Below are positions 52,680 through 63,665 of a stretch of DNA of 64,000 nt, in pieces. The stretch is from positions 1 through 64,000 of the forward strand of contig SRSI01000046.1 in the NCBI GenBank assembly GCA_005656395.1. The letters are read 5' to 3'. Under the pieces are notes generated by a model. That model searched no databases, was not told the origin of the DNA, and saw only the letters and a list, made by a program, of their open reading frames with translations. This DNA is from Strongyloides papillosus. Taxonomy: Eukaryota; Nematoda; Chromadorea; Rhabditida; Strongyloididae. Each line of letters opens with the position of its first letter. Position 1 is the stretch's first letter. A program made the position numbers and the translations under genes.

Positions 52680-52800
52680 AAAAAGGACATTCGCTTGTAC
52701 ATGGGTAAGCGAAATAGCATTTTTAAAATAAAGAAAAAAAGTATGGTTAATCATGGACAAGCAAATGTCTACCGTCTCATTAAAGATAAAAAGAAAGAGA
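52680..52800. repeat. 'cattcgcttgt' dispersed repeat
   Basis: Its reverse complement resembles 63015-63125 (agacgg..g.cattcgcttgtc.atg). The ORF at 52695-52889 is within and downstream of this repeat and is not called a gene. Confidence 0.55.
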
Positions 52801-52993
52801 ATATGAGGAAAATATTTTATTTAAGATTAAGACAAAACTCAGATAAAAATGTAAATAACTTAGGTATTTATACTATAAAAAGGGAGTAGATCATGAGTAT
52901 AACAAAGAAGGTGGTATTCATTTCGATGTGTCACCTCATAGCATTTTATTGTGTTGTAGTGTATTTTTGATATTACTTGTGTCTGATATGATG

Positions 52994-54708
52994 CTATTTA
53001 AAAAGTATTTTTTCAATATTGTCCACAACATCATTTGTTAGTTCACTGCTTAGTAGACTTCCAATTGCAGCGATTTGTAAAAATATGTTAAGAACATATT
53101 TTCTATGCACACTATCACTAATAAAAGAGTACATTGAAAATAGGAAAATGTATAAAAATATTAACTTCATTTCGATACTTTGTATGGTCCAAAGCATTCA
53201 AGTTTTCTTAGTTTTCTTGTGAAACATCTACTAATCTTGTTGTTGTCAATTTTGTAGTCGATCATTTCCTTTGATCCGTCTGACAACGGTGAGACAATAA
53301 ATTCTTCATTGTTGATATAGAATCCACTAATTAACATGTTTCTCATATCATTTTGAAAGACCCTATACAAGACTGAGTGAAACCAATCAACTGTTATCAC
53401 ATAGGGATACATAATGTCGTCAAAGAACATAGGTAGATTTTCCTTATGTCCATGGTAATTGTCAATTATGTATCTATTTCTAAGGACATAATTAACGTCG
53501 TCTATCATTGAATTTCTTGTCCTTAGAGTGCACCCCATAGCTGATGGATAGACAGCTCTTTTCATTAAAGTTGTTGAAGCTGTGAGACACAAAGAACATC
53601 CATACATTTGTTTGAAATGCTTCATCCTCAAGAAGTCAGTTTTTGCTATAATGTCTGCAGTAAAGTTGATTACTCGAACATTATAGCAAATTTCTTTTCC
53701 ATTTACAACAGTTGAATCTTTTTCAAATAGTTTAAATTCTAAAACAAATGTCAATAATTAAATTAAAAGTTATAAATTAAATTAACTTACTTTTAAAACT
53801 TTGTATAATAGCTTCTTCCATTAATTCAAATGGTGGCTTTCCAATTCCATAGTATATTGCTAGTGGAATGTAAAGTTCAAATTTATTTCTTATTCCTGGT
53901 GGCAAATTCAAAATTCTCAACGAAAATAGGAAAATTTGGTAGTCTTTGTTTGTTTTGTTGAAATTTCCTCCATCAAAATGCAGTTGTAGTCCAATTAAAA
54001 AGTTATCCTTATTGACATTGTTCATCATTCTGTAGATTTTTCCACTAATTGTATCCTTAAGATGTGGCGATGACAACGTTTCTTCAGTATATGAAACAAT
54101 CTCCTCTGCATACATTCGGAAAATTTCATCTATTCTTCTTCTTGCATTATATATTACAAATTTTCCATCTGTAAATTCTTGATATATTGCTTCGTTCGAC
54201 AGTGATATACTTCTTTTTTTTAAATACTTTCTTGTTCCATCTATAGTTACCAAAAGTTTGTTGTGCTGCGGTAATGCTTTTTTTATTGCACTAAATAATT
54301 TTAAATGATAATTTAAATAATATTTACCTTAAATACATTTCGTGCTCTCTATCAGAAACACCACTGCTTATCTAAGAAAAAATAATAAATATTAAATATT
54401 TTAAATTCAATTACCTTTGCTTTCATCAATTCACTAACAAATTGTTTTAGCGAAAAACTTGAGTCTTCATACAGTGGAACGTCATCATTATTGTCATTGT
54501 TGTTTTCCATTGATGTCAAATCTCATCTTTCCATTTCTGAATTATCTGAGTTACCATTTTCTATATACATTGGAATGTCTTCAATAATGTTATTGGTTTC
54601 ATCAATCTTCCGTTCTTGTGCTCTGAGTCGTGCTTCGAGTCTTTCCCTTTGGAAATTTTGATGTAATTTCTTAATATCTTTATAACTTTTTTTATAACTG
54701 TTAAACAT
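52994..54708 (-). pseudogene. CACTA/Tnp2-like transposase gene, spliced, with two defects
   Basis: Exons on the minus strand: 54708-54415, 54371-54328, 54290-53791 and from 53738 on. The introns are 43, 37 and 52 bp (54372-54414, 54291-54327, 53739-53790), all GT-AG and in phase. Exon 3 carries LHFDGGNFNKTN, LFSLRILNLPPGIR and YYGIGKPP. Exon 4 carries FTADIIAKTDFLRMKHF, YGCSLC, CTLRTRN and VDWFHSVLYRVF. These follow the Tnp2-type transposase pattern (DG, then PAR/AK with YGC..C, then RT and DYMH-like motifs). A TGA at 54523-54525 lies near the N-terminus; the ATG at 54510 restores a start after it. A frameshift near 53170 separates the last part (52994-53160). The element's ends were not identified. 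Confidence 0.7.
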
Positions 54709-54829
54709 TTTGAAGAATATGATTATATAAATTTCACTGGTCAATAATTGCAAATGAAATATTTCAAATGATAAATTACAAAATCTAGTTTTATTATTAA
54801 TTGTTAATGTTAAAAATCTGATCATTATT

Positions 54830-55280
54830 TATGATACATTATTTTTGATTATAGATTTTTATCTGATTGTTTAGACTATCAACTTGTATTAAGTAAAATA
54901 TGTATTAATTTATGTTTTAACAAACCACTTTTTTAAATGAGAAAGTTGAAAATATTTTCAGATTATTTAGATTTTATATGAAATGCCGTAGTTATTTTTT
55001 CAAATGCCATCTAAAATATTGTATTTCGCACGCGTCTTTTTGTATCGTAAATACAACATAAATATATTTCTTAAAATGTTTCACTATTTTGGATTAATTG
55101 ATAACATTAAACATGTATTTTTATAGCCATCTTTTTGAAAATAATTGTATAAGTAGCATATTGCATAAGAATTGTTCATCATTTTACTTTCGTTGTAGCG
55201 GTACAATGATAAGATAATATAAAACGCTTTTATTTATTACTTTAAGACAATTATGGGATAAAGGGACAAAGTTATTAAAT
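54830..55280. other. A+T-rich spacer
   Basis: No gene or clear repeat between the transposase gene and the motif cluster. Confidence 0.5.
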
Positions 55281-55284
55281 TAGG

Positions 55285-55372
55285 CAACGGTACACTGGCC
55301 TTATTGGGCTAGTATGTATTTGCCTCCTTCGTGTTACAGGAAAATACATACTAACCCAAAACGGTTAGTGTA
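55285..55372. repeat. 'gtacactggcc/ggctagtatgta' motif cluster
   Basis: Direct and inverted copies (gtacactggcc, ggctagtatgt, acatactaaccc, ggttagtgtac) within about 90 bp form a hairpin-like unit related to those at 23112-23245 and 37497-37545. Confidence 0.55.
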
Positions 55373-55383
55373 CTTTTACCCCT

Positions 55384-56236
55384 TATATAGACAGTTTGTC
55401 ACGCTTATATGTTAAAAAAATTAAAAGTCAAGTGATTAAGATTAATTTATAATCAGATAAATTCCATGTATCTCTTTTTTCAAAGAGACAATAATCTAAT
55501 AGTATACATTTCTCATCAAAAGCAAATTCGCTTCAGGATGACTTCCTGTATACCAAAAAGAAACAACAACAAATTGAAGTTTATTAGATATGGAGATTAA
55601 ACGCATTAAACTTTGTAAAAATATGCAATAAATAAAGATCTTAAAATAAAATTACCTTTCATATATTAAACACACCAAAACTAATAATTTACCTTAATAG
55701 TACTGAAGTAATAGCATTAGAATATTTTAGTATTTTACTCATTTTTATACTTTTAACATGTTATTTTTATTTAAGTCTACTTTGTCAAATGTTTTTAACA
55801 AGTGATTGACAAACTTTAGAAATTGTTGCTGTTGAAAATTAAATTTATTAATAAATATGGTAAAAATTACTATTAATCTCAGTAAAACTTAGATTTTATA
55901 AAAATTATCTCTTCAATGTTTTTCTTTCAGTCTTTTACCAATAGTATATTTAGGAAATACTTTTAAATAAATAGAAGTAAGGTTCAAACGATTGTTTACT
56001 ATTTTTAACACTTACGTTTATGTTATATGTCTAATAGCTTTTAAGTTATTATAGCGTTTAATGTTCTTTGTTTATATTATTATAATAATACTATACAAGA
56101 AGTGTATTTCATAAAAAAAACAGTTTTAAGTTATTATCAGTTTACAACAACGCAAATCTCAATCTTAAAATATTTATTCAATTAACATAATTTTTTAATG
56201 AATTTAAAAAATAAATAATTTTATTTTTAAAGTAAT
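55384..56236. repeat. repeat X, uninterrupted copy
   Basis: About 850 bp that aligns end to end with 43848-44309 plus 52028-52422, giving the empty-site sequence for retrotransposon D. No ORF or terminal inverted repeat recognised. Confidence 0.88.
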
Positions 56237-58690
56237 TTCTTTTATGGCTTTTATTATACATACAAAACTTAGTCATTTCGTATTGACCGATTACTATGAA
56301 AAATAATATAAACCATACGTACATTCTAAAGAACCAATCTCTCAAAATATGTAAAAACGAAGAAACTATTTTGATGTAGCAAAAATAATATTGAAACATA
56401 TACATTATTCAATGGTATAAATTGAATATATTTTTTTTAAGAATAGGATCATTTCTTTAAAGATTTTGGCGTCTGTAAAATGTTTACTACAACATATATT
56501 TTTTAATTACTTTTTTATTAATAAAGTAAATTAATTGTAGTTCAAATTTTATTTTCGTGTTAAAATTCTTAATGAACTCTTAAAACAAAAGAAGGAATGG
56601 ATAAATTTGGGGAGATGAGATTTTAACATTTAATTGAATTTATTATATGAGTAGAAAAAATCTTATGTATCGTATATTTTTTTATATAATTTTATATATT
56701 TATTAACTTATTGTAATTTTAGTCCACTAGGAGTATTGAAACTGAGGAAAAGTAAAGGATCTCTGGAAGGTGTTTAAGAGATCATAGGTTTTTAATAAGT
56801 AAGTTAATGAGTTAGTTAAGTTAATTTAGTATCCCTAGGTGGCCATTTATTAAAATTTATAAAAATTGATTAAAGTTGTAATTTATTTGTGTGAAAAAAA
56901 TAAAAGGGTTCATTTATCTACTGGGAAGGTCACCAACAAAATACTTTAAATATTTTTCTATAATATAAAAATGAAGATGTAAACAACGCCTATAACTTCC
57001 CATTATAAAAGGAAAGTTATTACTTACCAAATCAGTCTTACGTCTTAATACATCTGTTATCAACATGTTATTTTAATTAAATATACATATTACCTTATTG
57101 TTATCTTATATTGACACCATATTTAATAAACTATTAGTAATAACAAGTTAACAAAGGGTACAAATTTCCGATGTACATAAAACGTCTGATTGACTAATAA
57201 ATGCGTTAAAAAACTGTATTTATAAAAGCATAATTTTATAAGAAGCCGTGTTATTGATTAAAACATGCTAATGCTGTAGTAAAACTCGCAAAATCGATAA
57301 ATATTAATTAATCTAGATAGAAAAATATTACTGGTTTTTTTTATATAAATCTAAAGAAATTCTATTTTTATAAAATTATTTAACTAAACATATTGTTTTA
57401 TGTTCTTTTTGATTTCATGTTCTATTTTTTAGTTAAAAAATCGATGCTTTGGTTATGATTATAATTCATTAAAGTTAATACAAAGTTTTTTAAGACAGAT
57501 TATGATTAAAGAAATGACAAGAATAAAGTATCAGTAAGAAACGAAGAAGCTATCACATCAAAAAATATATAATATGCGCTAAACTATAATTATATTTTTC
57601 AAATTATACTACTCTCAATTCTTAGGTAAAATAACTTGTTATAAGAGATTAAAATATTGATCTTAACTAATGCATTGATTTATTAAAGTATTTACAATTT
57701 TTTAGTAAAGATTCATTTAATTTAATATAGTAAATTGATATAATACGACAAATCTTTTTTATAAACTTCAACATTTAAAATTTTATAAACTCAAAACAAA
57801 AAACCAAACCCTACAAAGCGTAATAAACAAATGTTTAATACCCTTTTTAAGCAAGGTATCATGAAAAACATTAAATAAACATACGATATTACGATTTTTA
57901 AATAATCATAAACACTAAAATAACAACAAAAGATATTTATTTTGTCATATATGTCAGTATCTATATTTAAAAAATACTATATATATCATCTAACAATGTG
58001 CGACAACAAATATAGTACAATTGAAATAAAAATTTTAAAGGTCGTAGAAATTATACAATATTTAAATAGTAAAAAATTATCTAGATCATATACTTCCTTT
58101 TTATCAAAAAAAGAGAATATACTTTTTTTTTCATCAAAAAAGATAATATTTGCATTTTGCATATACAAAAAAAGTGGACAAAGAGTATTTTCTTGCAAAT
58201 TAAAGGATAATTCGTGGACATACAATTACAGGAAAAATATTCCTTTATTTTTAGAAAATATTTTATTTCAATTTTTCATGTAATAAAGTTTCAAATTTCT
58301 TAGTTCAAAAATATATTTAACACTGTTCCATTAATTTACATTAAAAAATCTTCATATATATTTTCCCTTCATTGTTTTACTGAAATTTTAGAATTTCATG
58401 CAATAATTTTTTCGTTAATTAAAATTCAAAGAATATTTTTGTGTATAATTTCCTAAAGTTTGAAATTATTTTGATTTGTTCTCTATTTGCACAATAAAAG
58501 TTAAATGAGTTATATCACGATGTTTTAAACGTAATTATGGTTAAAATTTAGCAATCACAAAAATACTAATATTATAAGTATATAAAAAGTTGATCATAAG
58601 AAGATTTTTAGAGTCACCATATATAATTCGTCTATTTAAGATACAGTTGTTTTGATCTTGTAAAATCTTTATATCACATACATTGCTATA
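56237..58690. other. A+T-rich intergenic DNA
   Basis: About 2.4 kb without a supported gene. The ORF at 57942-58283 is low in complexity and overlaps an equally open antisense frame, so I treat it as chance. Confidence 0.55.
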
Positions 58691-58859
58691 CACTGAGAAA
58701 AATATATTGTGCGGATTTTTGCAGTTGATAGAAATTTCGACTTATTTAAATTAATATTTTGCGGATATTTTACTTATAAATAAAAAGTATCTAATTGTAC
58801 AACAAAATTATAGTAATTTGCGGTTGCAAAAATTTGCGGTAACAAAATTTTTCCAAGTG
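58691..58859. mobile_element. short TA-flanked MITE
   Basis: 169 bp between TA dinucleotides (58689-58690, 58860-58861). The ends are inverted, CACTGAGAAAAAT on the left and the reverse complement of CACTTGGAAAAAT on the right. The interior has several 'ttgcgg' phrases near both ends. Tc1/mariner-type MITE by target and size. Confidence 0.65.
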
Positions 58860-58950
58860 TACATAATATCAAATACCAGTAGATATAAGGAAGTTAATAG
58901 CTTTATTAAAAATTTATACAAAAATTGTACTTAATGTTATTAATTATAAA

Positions 58951-59053
58951 TGTTAGCGTAATATCCAGTGATTTTATTTATATGAATATAATGTACAGTA
59001 GCAGTCGGTTGTGCCTCATCATACCAAAGACATTCGTTATGATATCGCTGACA
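58951..59053 (-). repeat. 3' LTR of element E
   Basis: 103 bp. Differs from 62707-62808 by a few substitutions and a one-base indel near 58979. Confidence 0.92.
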
Positions 59054-59095
59054 GCCCCCCGAAAATGAAAATGTAAAATAAAATAATAATAAAAA

Positions 59096-62000
59096 TTAAC
59101 GTCTTAGTTCATTTATATGCCGTGAAAATAATTTTCCATTTTCATTTCCATCTACCAATTGTAATTGAAATACTTTGGAACCCATACATTTAATAATCTT
59201 AGCTCTACGCCACCTAACTCCTGTTTTGAAAAATGCATATACCATATCATTAGGCTGAAATCGTGATAACATCTTCATTTTACTCGTTTCTACAGTAAAA
59301 GGTAAGACTCTCGATAATTCAAGACCAAAGAATTTTTCAGCTGCACTAGCTTCAAATGTTTTTTCAAAACGTGCCTGTGACAAGTAAAGAGAAATCGCTA
59401 AGTCAGTTTTAACATCGTGATTACGAAGTAAACATTTCTTCAAACGTTGGACTTGTCTTTCACAAACACCATTAGCATGTTGACTATTTTCTGGCACCAA
59501 GATTTTGTTGTTAATGTCATGCAAGCCTTGAAATTGTGTTCCTTGATTAAAAATGTATGTATCAGGTTTGCCAAAATCAAGTTCAAATTGATGAATAGCT
59601 TTCTTTACAGACTCCGACGAGATATCCCTGAGTTTATACATAAAAGGAAAGGCACTAAAGGCATCAACTAACAATAAATATTTAGAGTTATTAGAGTCAG
59701 AAAGATACACAATATCTCCATGTATATATTGCCTAGCTTTCGATGCATTCCAAGTTCCATATACTCTTCGTGCTTTCTTTCGTGCTTGTTGACAGAAATC
59801 ACATTTATCATACAAACGTCGTAATTCAAATTGCATAGCTGGAAAGTAAACTTCGTTTTTTGCTTGATTATACATAGAATTGAAACTAGGATGACCATGA
59901 TGGATCACTTCCAGAAACTTCTCCTGTAAACGACGTGGTAACATCACTCTCTTCTTGTATAGAATTAATTCGTTATCAAGAATAGTTAAGTGCTTCCTAT
60001 TACGCCTAAACCATTGCAATTCTTTACTTATTGATAATGATTTGAAATTTTGTTGAATTGACACCAATGCTTCTTTGAATAAGGGATCATTAACGGTCTC
60101 CTCAGCAATTTGTTCTTTTGAAAAATTGGTTAGTGTTTTTGCAATAACTAACTCTTCATCATTATCGTATTCAGCCTTCGTTCGTTGAATAAGACGGCTT
60201 AAAGTATCTGCATGTGCAAAGCCTTTAGTGTTACAATACATTAATTCGAATTGATATTGTGTAAGTTCATATGCCCATCTCTGAAGTCTAGCAGAAGTTG
60301 TTTTACTGATTTCACGAGAATGATTAAAAATAAACAACAGTGCTTTATGATCAACTTCTCCTACAAAAGGCTTACCAAAAAGATAATATCTAAATTTCTT
60401 ACATCCTGTTAAACATGCTAACCCTTCTTTTTCAGTCATCGAATATCTCTGTTGTGTTGGCGTCAGAGTTTTTGCAAAATGGGCTATAGTTTCACGTTGA
60501 CGAGTAACAGGATTTATTTGTTGCAAACATCCGCCCATACTATGCTCACTAGCATCAGTAGATAACCCCAACTTATATTTAGGATTATAAATGTGTAATA
60601 AAGTATGATACATTATAAGTTGAATAATATGTCGGAAACATCTTTCTATATTCTGTGTCCAGTGGAACTGTGCATTCTTACGTGTTAAAGCATCCAATGT
60701 AGACCGGTATTTGTGTAGTTCAGGAATTGCTATTGAGTAATGACTAACTAAACCAGTAAATTGTCTTAATTCATTTAAATTCTCAGGAGATCTCAAATTT
60801 TGCAAATCCTTAACCCTCTCCATAGCTGGTTGTCTCTTACCCTTTGATATATGCCAACCTAAATAATTTACCTCAGTAACGCCAATTTTTGATTTATCCA
60901 TATTCAAACGAAAATTAAACTCATTCAATCTTTTACAAACAGCTAACGTGTATTCTTGTAATTGTTGTCGAGTTTCTGCATAAACCAACAAATCATCGGC
61001 ATATACCTTCACATTCGAAATTGATGAAACAACAAACTGTAAAGCTCTTTGTAACTGCATTGGACTATTTACATAACCAAACGGAACTCGTAAAAATTCA
61101 TAATTTGCGTCCATAGTCGTCAAGATCAATAACTTACTTAATTTTGGTGTCACTTTCATTTGAAGAAAAGCAGACCTCAAATCTAGATGACTATAGTATT
61201 TGGCTGTAGCCAAATCTTGTAATAACTGCGATGTATCAGGTATATTGAACTTATCTATCTTAACCATTTTGTTGACGCTACCAGAAAAATCACAGCATAA
61301 ACGAATAGAATCATCTTTAGGAACAATGAGAAGCGGTGACCCCCACTTTGGTGAATAATCAATTTTTTTTATTATTCCTTCTTCCTCCCACTCAGATAGA
61401 GTCTTCTTTACTTTATCTTGATACGGTAAAGGTACGATTCTAGGGGGGACAAAGATTGGATGTGCATTTTTCTTTAGTTTTACATCTAACTCGAAATGTT
61501 TGATACCATCAGGATTCAACTTAGCAGATACAAGATCGGGAAAGGAATCAATGATCAACTGACGAAGAGTGAGATCTTCAACCTGTTGAAATTCGAAAAC
61601 CTCTTTTTGCTTCAACTTTACAAGTTCCTTTTCTCTATCTGTCACTAACTTTAAAATGTATCGCCAAACTGTTACTCCTCCTAACAGATTGCGTTGAATA
61701 TCAGCAACATATACCTTGACATTCTTTTGAAAAGCAACTTCTGCTACAAAATAACCATGAACTCTCACAGAACTACCCGTGCAACTAGATGCTGAGAAGT
61801 TGGTTGGTAACAATTTGGGTGACTTTAAATTAGCATACGTTGAAAGATTGATACAAGTGACATCAGAACCCGTATCCAATTTCATTAATACATTATCAGA
61901 ACACGTGTCACAATGAATAGGAATGGTACAAAGACGAATTTTATTTAACTCAGACGATAAAAAATCATCAATATTAATATTATTATCATTTAACTCCAAC

Positions 62001-62689
62001 TCTCTGATCTTTTTAACTTTTTTGAACTTTTTCTTCTTCTTTCTGAAGGTTTTTTTGTAAAAAGCATCAACTGTTTTGGGTAATAGATTAGACTGAGCTT
62101 CAACTTTAGACAGAAACTGTTTGATAAACTCATTACGCTCTAAAACTGGCTCGGCGGTCATTAAATTTTCTGCAATCTTCTTAGCCTCCGTAAGTAACGG
62201 TTCAGCATACATGTTGAGAAGTAAATGTACCATGACATGTGGATTGAGCTCCCCAAATGTATTCTTAAATTCCTGCATTTGTGCGGTAACTTGACCATGT
62301 AAAGACGCAACTGATTCAGCTTTATCCAACTTAAGCAACCGACTAAGAATAGCTACTTTACTCTCTCGTACAGCATATTGTTGCTCCAAGAAAGTTACTA
62401 CCATTTCCATGTCAGTCGTAGCCAATTTCGTACCAAAAGCTTGCCTTAAAGTGTTAACTACACTCTCTGATAACCAAGATAGAAGAATAGGTGTCTTCTC
62501 TGCTTCTTTAACATGAGATTTCAAATCCGAAAAGACTAGTGCATTTTTCAACCGAAAAATGTTAAAATCATTTCCGTCAAAAGTGGTTCGACAGACAAGT
62601 CTTTTGAGTTTTCCTGATGTTTGAAGCAAATCTATTAGTTGACTCTTTTTAAGTTTTGATAAAATGTCGGCATTGTCATCATCCGCCAT
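59096..62689 (-). CDS. element E gag-pol polyprotein
   Basis: 1197 codons from the ATG at 62689, which directly follows the primer site. Gag occupies about residues 1-240; it has no zinc knuckle but a strongly basic run (FRKKKKKFKKVKK, 215-227). Protease: LDTGSD (D272). RT: HLDLRSA (D503) and VYADD (563-566). RNase H: STDASEHS (D712), EKEGLA (753-758), EVDHKAL (D780), HADTLSR (D828). The integrase zinc site is H930/H933, C963, C966. The integrase core has D992 and E1077, but FNQGTQF replaces the usual S/T-D-N-G, so Asn1048 stands at the second catalytic Asp, and only 28 residues separate it from the Glu (35 is common). The reading frame is intact, yet integration is probably impaired. Confidence 0.95.
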   Translation of the reverse strand: MADDDNADILSKLKKSQLIDLLQTSGKLKRLVCRTTFDGNDFNIFRLKNALVFSDLKSHVKEAEKTPILLSWLSESVVNTLRQAFGTKLATTDMEMVVTFLEQQYAVRESKVAILSRLLKLDKAESVASLHGQVTAQMQEFKNTFGELNPHVMVHLLLNMYAEPLLTEAKKIAENLMTAEPVLERNEFIKQFLSKVEAQSNLLPKTVDAFYKKTFRKKKKKFKKVKKIRELELNDNNINIDDFLSSELNKIRLCTIPIHCDTCSDNVLMKLDTGSDVTCINLSTYANLKSPKLLPTNFSASSCTGSSVRVHGYFVAEVAFQKNVKVYVADIQRNLLGGVTVWRYILKLVTDREKELVKLKQKEVFEFQQVEDLTLRQLIIDSFPDLVSAKLNPDGIKHFELDVKLKKNAHPIFVPPRIVPLPYQDKVKKTLSEWEEEGIIKKIDYSPKWGSPLLIVPKDDSIRLCCDFSGSVNKMVKIDKFNIPDTSQLLQDLATAKYYSHLDLRSAFLQMKVTPKLSKLLILTTMDANYEFLRVPFGYVNSPMQLQRALQFVVSSISNVKVYADDLLVYAETRQQLQEYTLAVCKRLNEFNFRLNMDKSKIGVTEVNYLGWHISKGKRQPAMERVKDLQNLRSPENLNELRQFTGLVSHYSIAIPELHKYRSTLDALTRKNAQFHWTQNIERCFRHIIQLIMYHTLLHIYNPKYKLGLSTDASEHSMGGCLQQINPVTRQRETIAHFAKTLTPTQQRYSMTEKEGLACLTGCKKFRYYLFGKPFVGEVDHKALLFIFNHSREISKTTSARLQRWAYELTQYQFELMYCNTKGFAHADTLSRLIQRTKAEYDNDEELVIAKTLTNFSKEQIAEETVNDPLFKEALVSIQQNFKSLSISKELQWFRRNRKHLTILDNELILYKKRVMLPRRLQEKFLEVIHHGHPSFNSMYNQAKNEVYFPAMQFELRRLYDKCDFCQQARKKARRVYGTWNASKARQYIHGDIVYLSDSNNSKYLLLVDAFSAFPFMYKLRDISSESVKKAIHQFELDFGKPDTYIFNQGTQFQGLHDINNKILVPENSQHANGVCERQVQRLKKCLLRNHDVKTDLAISLYLSQARFEKTFEASAAEKFFGLELSRVLPFTVETSKMKMLSRFQPNDMVYAFFKTGVRWRRAKIIKCMGSKVFQLQLVDGNENGKLFSRHINELRR

Positions 62690-62705
62690 CCTGCCAGGAT
62701 CGCCA
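62690..62705 (-). other. primer binding site of element E
   Basis: The sense strand reads TGGCGATCCTGGCAGG one base after the 5' LTR. Its complement would be a tRNA 3' end with discriminator G. From memory this fits tRNA-Arg; not verified. The gag ATG begins at the next base. Confidence 0.65.
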
Positions 62706-62706
62706 A

Positions 62707-62808
62707 TGTTAGCGTAATATTCAGTGATTGATTAATATGAATATAATGTACAGTAGCAGTCGGTTGCGCCTCATCATACCAAAGACATTCGTTATGATAT
62801 CGCTGACA
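62707..62808 (-). repeat. 5' LTR of element E
   Basis: 102-bp partner of 58951-59053. Confidence 0.92.
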
Positions 62809-62944
62809 CTTACTATAATACAAAATTATTATTTTTACTAACTTCTTATAGACGTTACTAGAATCCTATACGCATTCCTAGAACTAAAGTAGATTAATTT
62901 TTAATAAACACACAGCAATGACCCAAAGAATTTAAGAGTTATCT

Positions 62945-63665
62945 ACATCAAATATGCTCTATCTTTGTAAAATTTGTTACATCTTGTGACAATTTGCGAC
63001 TCTTTTTTCAGACGGGAGGCATTCGCTTGTCTATGGTTACTCATATCTTTTCTTTTTTTTAATACCATTTCGCTTGATCATGAATGACCACGGGCAAGCT
63101 GATTTCTATTGTCTCTTTTTTAATTTAATTAGGGTAGGAGTCGCTGTAAAGTGCGTTGCCGTGTGTGAACTGAATCCAATTGAATAATCAAAAAATAAGT
63201 TAATAAAAAAGAATGCTTTTTCGCTTTCCCATTATATGTATGTGTTAGCTAAAAGCAAGTTTGGCTTATCTATTGATGATGGCATAATAATAAAATAATA
63301 TAATTTATTAAAAAAGGCTAGTTAAGAAGAGAGACTACAATATATATAATATTTTATATATTTAAAATATGGATAACTGTATATGCATATTATACAACAG
63401 TATGTTTCTTAAAAAAACCATTTTTGTTACTCAATAGACAAGCGAAAGTCACTTTTTCCAATTCAATTCCACTTTATTTTAATAATATTATTCTACTGTT
63501 TAACATACCTAAATTATGTTGAAGAATATTTTATTTGGTATGAAAGATACATGTCGCAAAAATGTACTAAGATGGTGCAAATTGCTAAAAAAGATGTCGT
63601 AAATTGTCATAAGATGTAGCAAATTTTACAAAGATGTAGCATATTTAATGTAGTTGACTGTCAAA
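62945..63665. mobile_element. foldback/MITE-like element
   Basis: About 70-bp inverted ends (left 62945-63012, right about 63590-63660) share 'aatatgct.catctttgtaaaatttg.tacatctt'. Inner inverted motifs 'cattcgcttgtctatgg' (near 63028) and 'caatagacaagcgaaag' (near 63432) pair as well. The right end contains tandem 'gatgtagcaaatt' phrases. No coding. Part of the left half recurs reversed at 52680-52800. Confidence 0.65.

Larger units (their letters stand above)
58951..62808 (-). mobile_element. LTR retrotransposon E (Ty3/gypsy type), single ORF
   Basis: 3858 bp on the minus strand, bounded by LTRs of 103 bp (58951-59053) and 102 bp (62707-62808) that begin TG and end CA. A primer site directly follows the 5' LTR. 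A purine tract (CGGGGGGC, 59054-59061 on the minus strand) abuts the 3' LTR. One uninterrupted gag-pol ORF fills the interior. No matching target duplication flanks the element (ataaa on the left, cttac on the right). Confidence 0.93.

Noticed and set aside
52695..52889. 64-codon lysine-rich ORF
   Set aside because: It overlaps the 'cattcgcttgt' dispersed repeat and has no protein-like pattern.
57942..58283. 113-codon ORF in the A+T-rich region
   Set aside because: The antisense frame is equally open, composition is Lys/Ile/Phe/Tyr-biased, and no splice or family signal is present.
59447..59671. Plus-strand ORFs inside the retrotransposon pol genes
   Set aside because: They are antisense shadows of integrase and RT coding with no independent features.
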